The notes under the pieces were generated by a model. That model made no database searches. It worked only from the letters and a program-made list of their open reading frames with translations, and was not told where the DNA came from. A program made the translations under genes and the position numbers. From Ixodes scapularis (taxonomy: Eukaryota > Arthropoda > Arachnida > Ixodida > Ixodidae), in assembly GCF_016920785.2 (NCBI RefSeq), contig NW_024609846.1, positions 79,121,816 through 79,185,815 of the forward strand: a stretch of 64,000 bases of DNA, given 5' to 3'. Shown in pieces: positions 57,890 through 64,000 of the stretch (positions within the stretch are counted from its first letter, which is position 1; every line of letters begins with the position of its first letter).

Positions 57890-58760
57890 GTAAGCGGGCA
57901 TCAATCTCCCTTTTTTTTCCTTATTTTTATATGGGGAAGGGGGGTGCAATTTTGTTCAATGGTACGGCCGACCACCTGCATGAAAAACACTGAAAGGCTG
58001 CACTTGAGCAAACTTAGCGGTAAGGTGTTGCTGAATAATACACTTCAGGCGTAAGTTGGAATTCGCCCGCCCTACAGCATGAATTTGTTGATGTTACATT
58101 TTGGGGTCCTAAAGGCTGAACTCCATGGAGCGAATTATGCGACGAATAACTGACGAACTTCGCCCGATGGGATGCTCGATTTGCGCGTGTCATAGTGGCC
58201 ACGGTGCTGATGCCCCGCGCAGAGTAAAAGCCGCCGAGCGAAAATCGTTGACTCTTCGCGACATATTCGCCCCATGGAGTACAGCCTTTAACCTAACCGT
58301 CGTCATACGTTAGAGCCCTTAAAAATAACCCTTCCTTTTTTTCTTTTTTTTGAAACCTGCGGGTTTGATAAGTTGCCATGAATATCTTCTCTCGGGAACA
58401 TAACATACACCAGATATCACAACTAAAATAAAATAATATTTAAAACGTGTATCGCATTGTCAAAAATCAAAAATATACTTAGACATAAGACGAGTTCGTA
58501 ATAAGGTCTTGTGATTTTCTTTTTTTTTTTTTTTTTAGACATCCGGTTTGCGATGGGTTATTCCGAAACGCAGGTTGGTTTTCCTGCAGTTAAACCGCGC
58601 TACGCGGCAAAGCCAACGCACCTGGACTGTTCTATCTACATTGCTGCTATTGCTGCTAACGCAACGACCACTTGTGTGTTCTGGTGTCGCTCACTCGTGC
58701 AATTTGTTTCTCTGAGCCCTCGCCTCCCGGTTACAAACGTTAACATAAAGCCTTGCAAAA

Positions 58761-58795
<35 letters not shown>

Positions 58796-60110
58796 GAGTG
58801 AAACTATCGCCGTGAGTGGAAGCTGATCAGCGCACAATATTTCAAAATGTGGGACTGACCGTTGCCGGATTCGTGTAGGCGGGTTCAGCATGCACGGGCG
58901 CGTACTTCGTGAAAATTTTGCACCCATGAGTTCAAACCTGCATGGCAGACGTCGAACTGCCCCCTCTTTTAATGGCTAATAATCAATGCGAAGCATGGCC
59001 TACGACAGTGTTTGCGTTGGCTTCGTTGAAGCGTTGCTCAGATTTCGGGATGACGGAAATTTTACCATAATGGATGATCTCGTTTAATGCCTGGGCACAC
59101 GCCTTGAATCGTCTGTCTTAACTCTTTGAGCTGAGCAACAACTGCCGGGCTAGGCTTAATGCCCCTGAATAAAAAAGGTAGCCATCTTCTCCCTCCTCCT
59201 CTGACGCGCACACCTTTTATCTTTACGTTTTGCTTTTCTACAGCCGCGCCTCGACTGTAGCGCCGCCTGGATTGGCCCAAGAAAGCAGACGGTCTTCCTA
59301 TACTTGAGCCAGAGCACAGTCAGAGTCTGAAAAATACGCAAATAAATACACACAGGCTAAAAGCGCTCTGTCACGGTCTACCAGCCGCGAAGGATGTGCT
59401 CAAAGACGATGAAAGCCGTGACGTCGGCGTTATTCGATTGGCGACATGAGCTCATAGCATGCAATGCATTCCGACAGCATAGGCATTCCTTCTCCCTCCT
59501 CCCCTGACGCGCAAACCTTTTAAAAACATGACACGAACACAATGATGGTGCCCTTTTGACGCTCTCAGATTGATCCTCTCAGCTCATGTCGTCGGCCTGA
59601 TGAAGCGATGAATGTTCATGCATGTACCCTTTCTAACGGGCGGTAGCTTGCGCCACCTAGCCTAAAGCTGCGTCTGGACTTATAAGGTGAATTAAAGTAT
59701 ATAGTGTACTGCGTTTAACAGAGCATGCCAAATGGCAAAAACCACTGTCCCAGTGAGCAAATAAGAACGTCTGAGCGAGGCGCGTGACAATGCTCCAGCC
59801 GCACTCCGACGCTCCTATTGGCTTACTGTGTTTATTGTTACACCGTTTTCAAGCTGCGCTTAAGCGGTGTATAGGCAAGTGGCAGTCGCCTCGATATAGT
59901 AGCAGAAGTAGTAGTTCTACTGCAGCCAACGTCAATGTGCAACAACGAAAAAAAAAATGCAGTGTTTTTGTTTTGTGAGTTACTTTGCAACCTCGACCGA
60001 CCTGTACGTCCGCCCCTGCGTTGCAAAGTTCCCCTGTTGTGTAAAGCATCTTTCGGTTGTGATTACATTGTTGTCAACGCCTTCGTTTTGATTCCGTGTT
60101 TTTGCCGCAG
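57890..60110 (+). other. Intron 2 of the secreted-protein gene
   Basis: 2.2 kb with GTAAGC donor and CCGCAG acceptor. It contains the MITE at 58112-58288, T tracts at 58520-58536 and 58766-58793, and a repeated segment (tctccctcctcc(t/c)ctgacgcgca at about 59189 and 59491). Confidence 0.8.
58112..58288. mobile_element. TA-flanked MITE in intron 2
   Basis: The left end aaggctgaactccatggagc (58112) matches the inverse of the right end ccccatggagtacagcctt (58270-58288) over about 28 bases, continuing into cgaatta/tattcg. TA lies on both sides (58110-58111 and 58289-58290), the Tc1/mariner duplication. At 177 bases it has no coding capacity. Confidence 0.75.
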
Positions 60111-60336
60111 ATACGGCAGGAACTCTCAGGAGAACACGCGTCTGGAGGAACCCCGGGGAGAGTCCGCCGAGAAGTCCCAGCCGGCGCCGGCGCCGTACCA
60201 GAGCTACCCGATGGGCCTGTACGGCGCCTCGGACGGCGGCGGACGCAACTCCAGGCGCCGCTACAACCTCGTCTACATCCCCGTCGACGTCCTCAAGAAG
60301 CTCCTCACGGAGGCCGGCTACAAGAAGAAGAAATAG
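60111..60336 (+). CDS. Secreted Gln/Ser/Pro-rich protein, exon 3 (C-terminus)
   Basis: Exon 3 follows the acceptor TTTTTGCCGCAG and restores the frame: AG from exon 2 plus A gives Arg, reading IYSRYGRNSQEN across the junction. It encodes 74 further residues and a TAG stop, for a protein of 464 residues. After a Pro/Ala/Tyr-rich linker it ends in RRRYNLVYIPVDVLKKLLTE and then AGYKKKK. This is a compact amphipathic, basic tail that contrasts with the low-complexity body and is the part most likely to be conserved. Codons here are strongly GC-ending, as in exon 2. The family is not recognised. Confidence 0.85.
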
Positions 60337-60633
60337 ACACACTGCCTTGCCGCTTGTGTACTTGGAACTCGGGTGCATGGTGAACGCGTTTTTTTTTTTT
60401 TTTTTTCGATAATTGTTTGGTTGTGTTGGAGTTTTTTTTTTTTTTTATTCTTCCCTCTCGGCTTTTTTGAGAAGCCCGATGTTGAGGTCGAGCGTTTCGT
60501 AGTTTACCCGGCATTGTATTTAGTCACTGACAGAGTGAGAACGGCGGGGCATGTCATTGGAACAGCCGGTCTCCAGCACGCCCTCCATGCCTTCCGCCCT
60601 GCTTCAGCTGCGCCCGCGCCAGAGGTGCACGAG

Positions 60634-60964
60634 CATAGCCTCCTATATACTGACAAGGCCTGGCAGATCGCCACGAGAAGCGGCCGCCGAAATGAAAAAG
60701 GTGGAGCGGCGGACAACGGATGAAATGAGAGCGACGTGACTGGCGCCCCGCTGCGGCGAGACGCCAAAACACACTTCTCCCGAGTGAATAAGTGCGTTTC
60801 GGTTCCTCGCCGCTGCAAAAGCTGTGCGCTGACGTTCAGGTTGCCCGAGAAATGACTCTTTGATGCTCTGTGCTACCAGATCCTCGCGCTCCAAATCTGC
60901 GACCGGGTACTCCATGGCTTCGTCGTTGAACTGCCAGGCTTTGTGAGTATAGAGGAGGCCATGG
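60634..60964. mobile_element. MITE-like element with CATAGCCTCCTATATACT ends
   Basis: catagcctcctatatactga (60634) and agtatagaggaggccatgg (60946-60964) are inverted copies with a few mismatches. A related end occurs at 23544 (catagcctcctatac). Confidence 0.5.
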
Positions 60965-61448
60965 CACGAGACGTTGAGGCGCTGTCGAAGGTAAGACGCC
61001 CGTGGTGGAAACGGGACAACTGAGGCTCCTCCTCCCCACCACTCTCACCTTGTCGGCGTCTATAACTGCCGCCAGAACAATTTTATGTTGTGAGTCTGGC
61101 CAGTGGACCCACAGTGTGGTCAAAGAAGATTTAGCCTTCGGACTCGATGATACGAAGATGGCGGACAGGCTGTTTGTTTTTCTTTGTTGCCGGACTATTA
61201 TCCAGTCTCGACCGCTACACGTTGTCTGCATCTTCAGACGACCGTGCCAAGCTCTCCCTGGTGTAAGGGGTTCTCAATGTCTCACAAACCTCTTCTTTTT
61301 TCTTTTTTTTTTTTTTTCGTGCGCTTGTTAGCGATTACGTGGCGGGTCACGGATACGGCGATGATGGTGTACCCACAGCCCGCATCATCAGGAAAGGAGA
61401 ATTGTGGTATGGTCACCTTTGAGTGTTTTTTTTTTTTTTTTATGTACA

Positions 61449-61454
61449 AATAAA
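61449..61454 (+). terminator. Candidate polyadenylation signal AATAAA
   Basis: AATAAA, followed within about 20 bases by a GT-rich stretch (gtgtacatctatgtc). It is the first perfect signal downstream of the secreted-protein stop, 1.1 kb away. It may belong to this gene or to an inserted repeat. Confidence 0.35.
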
Positions 61455-61511
61455 GTGTACATCTATGTCAAAAGCTCGGTTCGCTCACGTTTCTTTCTTA
61501 GAAAAAATTGT

Positions 61512-62569
61512 AAGGGTGCAGGCAAGCTGGTGAATATTAACCATGTTGAATTAACCTGAGACTGGGGTAGAGAAGAAACATCAAAACGTAGAAGGGACAG
61601 AAAATAGACAGGACGACGTCTTAAACTCAGCTAACTCGTTTATATAGGCCACCTCTTTATATAGTCTCAATCTCAAGGCCATCTCCACCAACACAAACGA
61701 ACAAAGTCTATACAGTTCAAGCGCCACAGTCTTCATCACACAATGCAAGAACGTTGACAACCTTTACAGGTCGACGCGATAAGGCAACATCCATCCACCT
61801 TCAAACTTGAACAAAAGGATCTCTTCCCCCACTATTCTAAACACAGTTCATACTTCTGAATCATAACACGCCCTTTCCACATAAAAATAAAAACACTGAA
61901 ACGGTAGTTGGGATAATACACGTAGAGAACCACATAAAGCAAAAATGTTCTACAGGTTTTTGGAAAATCACAAGCAGGTCGCACTTCAAACAACCTAAAC
62001 GGCGAATAAAAAAAAAAAGTGATTACATTTTGAGAAAGCTTTTTGAATTGCTTTCAAGCTCTAGTGAAGCCTGACTTATGCAGTTGCCTAGAGACTTTAT
62101 CCGCACGGTCTCCCTTACTACTCTTTACATCTATACACATTGCAGCCAGAATGGTTAACCCAGAAGGAAAGGTCGCTTTTATAGATTATGCAATCAGAAG
62201 GGTGGAAAAATTAATTGATGTAATGTACCCAAAGGACAAAAGAAATTTCAGAGAAGTCAATGCGGTTAAGAGGGAGTTCCAAACGAAGTCCTTAAAGTTG
62301 TTAGAAACAGATAAGTCCGGACGGTTTGCAGTCATACCTATGCCAGTATTCAAGAAAAAAACAGAAACGGATTTGGCTACATTGTTTTCGGAATAGGAAG
62401 GGAACATTGGAAAGTTGAAAAAAAACATTTGTGCAGTTCTGAATGAGGATGAATTGAAGGAGGTAGCAAAATGTATCACAAGTGCAATGAATTCAACATT
62501 GGGCATCAAGATTTTCCTAAAAGACCATAAGCCTGAAATGCCCCTTCGTGCGGTCATCAAAGAGGGTTC
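61512..62569 (+). mobile_element. Penelope-like retroelement, 3'-truncated copy
   Basis: It starts with the family end gtgcaggcaagctggtg and CCTGAGACTGG, runs through an untranslated leader, and contains the coding remnant at 62151-62569. It stops where the TTTCATCGAA array begins, so the array element was inserted into it or replaced its 3' part. Confidence 0.8.
62151..62569 (+). pseudogene. Penelope-like reverse transcriptase, N-terminal part, broken by a stop
   Basis: From the ATG at 62151 the frame reads MVNPEGKVAFIDYAIRRVEK and later LLETDKSGRFAVIPMPVFKK, the region preceding the reverse transcriptase in Penelope-like proteins. A TAG stop at 62394-62396 interrupts it. The same frame resumes and reaches GIKIFLKDHKPEMPLRAVIK, which matches the first conserved reverse transcriptase block (K.HKP..PLR.I). 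The catalytic YxDD part and the endonuclease are missing. In-frame stop plus 3' truncation make it a dead copy. Confidence 0.82.
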
Positions 62570-62570
62570 C

Positions 62571-62700
62571 CGGACATTTCATCGAACGCCGTTTCGTCGA
62601 ACACCGTTTCATCGAAAAAATGGACGTTTCATCGAACGCCGTTTCATCGAAAGCCGTATCATCGAATCGCTGACGGCCGTTTCATCGAATGTCTTTTATA
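62571..62700. repeat. Array of CGTTTCATCGAACGC motif
   Basis: About seven units of 15-18 bases with core tttcatcgaa, varying at single positions. It begins with ccggacatttcatcgaacg, identical to the inner start of the right array at 63661-63680, so the two belong to one element family. Confidence 0.85.
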
Positions 62701-63287
62701 TAAAAAATGTGAAAGGTGCTCTTTTCTGTACGGATCGAGTGCATTTTCGTGTCATTCTCCCATTTCATCTTCAGGTTTTTTGACGTCCAAACTTCTAGCT
62801 GTTGCAATTTATTTTGATGCAAGTAACCCATGAGGATGTTTGTACCGATTTTTATGTTTGTTTCGCATATTGTGCTTATCTGTTCACCCCTTCTGTATTG
62901 CTCGATGAGCCTTGAGGGTGTTGTAACAAATGAATAAAAAGTCGCACTCCCGGTAAGAGCGCACTCCAACTCATGGAGGCCAGAAGGCGACTTAGGTTTT
63001 GTGCAGGCGCAACAACTTAAGCCATGTGAGCCTCCTAGCCTCTCATGTCTTGCTATTGATACTTTGTTACTGCCCGAAGCTTGCAGTAGCTAAAGCTGAG
63101 GTGCTATTTATGAAACTACAACGAAACATTTTTTTTTTTGTTTTAAGATTTAATGAAGTCAGAAATAAGTACGCCACTTCAAATTTTATTTTAAAACTTT
63201 AAGGAGGTCATGTATTCGTGCGACAGCCATTCACCGTTTCAAATGATGAGCAATTCCTCTCAAAAAGTCCACCACAGCCATGCTCCG
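62701..63287. other. Spacer between motif array and long inverted repeat
   Basis: AT-rich with a T tract at 63130; short frames only. It may be the interior of the element whose ends carry the TTTCATCGAA arrays. Confidence 0.5.
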
Positions 63288-64000
63288 TCGGTTCTCATAA
63301 AAAAGGCGGAGCTTCTCATTTCTTGCCGCTATGGCCTTCTTCTGGCGAGGAGGCTCTTGGGAACTCAGCATCGCGTCCAGCTAGTCTTCCGTCAGTTGAT
63401 GTTCTGCGGCGATGCAAGCCAAAAACTTCCAGAACCCCGGATGGGCACCTCCGACCAGCTTCAGGAAGCGGGAATGTCACCCTGGCGTTAGATAAGACGG
63501 CGTTCGATGAAACGGCATTCGATGAAACGGCTTCGATGAAACGGTGTTCGATGAAACGGCGTTCGATGAAACGGCATTCGATGAAACGGCTTCGATGAAA
63601 CGGCGTTCGACGAAACGGCGTTCGACGAAATGTCCGGTCCCAATCAAAGAGAATGGGACTGGGACCGGACATTTCATCGAACGTCGTTTCGTCAAACGCC
63701 GTTTCATCGAATGCCATTTCATCGAACGCCGTTTCACCAAACACCGTTTCATCGAAGCCGTTTTATCGAACGCCGTTGTATCGAACGCCGTCTTATCGAA
63801 CGCCAGGGTGGCATTCACGCTTCCTGAAGGTTGTCGGAGTGGCCCATCCCGGGTTCTGGAAGTTTCTGACTTGCATCGCCGCAGAACATCAACTGACGGA
63901 AAACAAGCAGGATGGGATGCTGAGTTCCCAAGAGCCTCCTCTCAGAAGAAGGCCAAAGCGGCAATAAATGAGAAGGTCCGCCTTTTTTATGAGAACCGAT
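63288..64000. mobile_element. Long inverted repeat with motif arrays and MULE-like transposase 3' end, cut by the window edge
   Basis: The left arm (63288-63640) and right arm (63648-64000) are inverted copies with modest divergence, from tcggttctcataaaaaaggcgga to tccgcctttttta and gagaaccgat. Inner parts (63483-63637 and 63661-63805) are arrays of ttcgatgaaacggcg. The centre is ggtcccaatcaaagagaatg and ggactgggacc. Outer parts, read away from the centre, encode AHPGFWKFLTCIAAEHQLTE and, after a frame change, AAINEKVRLFYENR. This resembles the C-terminal region of FLYWCH/MULE-type transposases. The right arm runs off the window. Confidence 0.82.

Larger units (their letters stand above)
60337..61511 (+). 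other. 3' flank and possible 3' UTR of the secreted-protein gene
   Basis: T tracts follow the stop codon (60390-60407, 60433-60446). The MITE-like element at 60634-60964 and a candidate AATAAA at 61449-61454 lie here. No AATAAA is found nearer the stop, so either the 3' UTR is about 1.1 kb or a variant signal is used. Confidence 0.45.

Noticed and set aside
62571..63805. CRISPR-like array
   Set aside because: Units are short, degenerate, adjacent and without unique spacers, in a eukaryotic setting.
63210..63967. Long frames rich in FDETAFDE or RRTPFHR on both strands
   Set aside because: Translations of the TTTCATCGAA motif array, not proteins.

Overview
This window looks like nuclear DNA from an arthropod, most likely a chelicerate and probably a hard tick. 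The reasons are genes split by kilobase introns with GT/AG junctions, Penelope-like retroelements, tRNA-derived SINEs, many short inverted-repeat DNA transposons and a 100-N scaffold gap. The tick assignment is an inference from the general look of the repeats; no species marker is present. Nothing bacterial, organellar or viral was seen, and long open frames are rare because most of the window is intron or intergenic repeat DNA.

Two genes are well supported. On the minus strand at the left edge are the first coding exon (7335-7683) and second coding exon (2277-2411) of a cation-chloride cotransporter-like protein of the SLC12A9 branch. The exons join in phase across a 4.9 kb intron and the gene continues off the left edge. 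On the plus strand at 55.8-60.3 kb is a complete three-exon gene for a secreted protein of 464 residues rich in Gln, Ser, Pro and Tyr. It has a TATA box, an initiator-like site, a tiny first coding exon (Met-Lys only), a signal peptide and a short basic C-terminal module in its own exon. This is the layout of many arthropod cuticle and other extracellular-matrix genes, but I cannot name its family.

The rest is repeat-rich. Elements with recognisable ends include three hAT-like elements (49908-50703 and 53060-53941 with 8-bp target duplications, plus a decayed one at 8736-9960), a Harbinger-like MITE with a TAA duplication (9974-11018), a TA-flanked MITE inside the secreted-protein gene (58112-58288), and a SINE with a 17-bp duplication (17480-17777). 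Penelope-like pieces include a GIY-YIG endonuclease (22726-23241) and a reverse transcriptase N-terminal part broken by a stop (62151-62569). Several long hairpins are also present (9.4, 11.8, 23.6, 35.4, 39.1, 40.6, 44.0, 46.4 and 51.1 kb). The last 700 bases are one long inverted repeat centred near 63645. Its inner parts are arrays of a TTTCATCGAA-type motif and its outer parts look like the 3' end of a MULE-type transposase gene.

The most interesting themes are DNA elements whose inverted ends are arrays of short degenerate motifs (13.3, 17.2/17.9, 28.9/29.1 and 62.6-64 kb), a related palindromic array seen in two places together with perfect TGACGTCA sites, head-to-head Penelope ends forming hairpins, very frequent poly(C)/poly(G) tracts, and a scaffold gap that is probably false because the sequence on its two sides overlaps by 39 bases.
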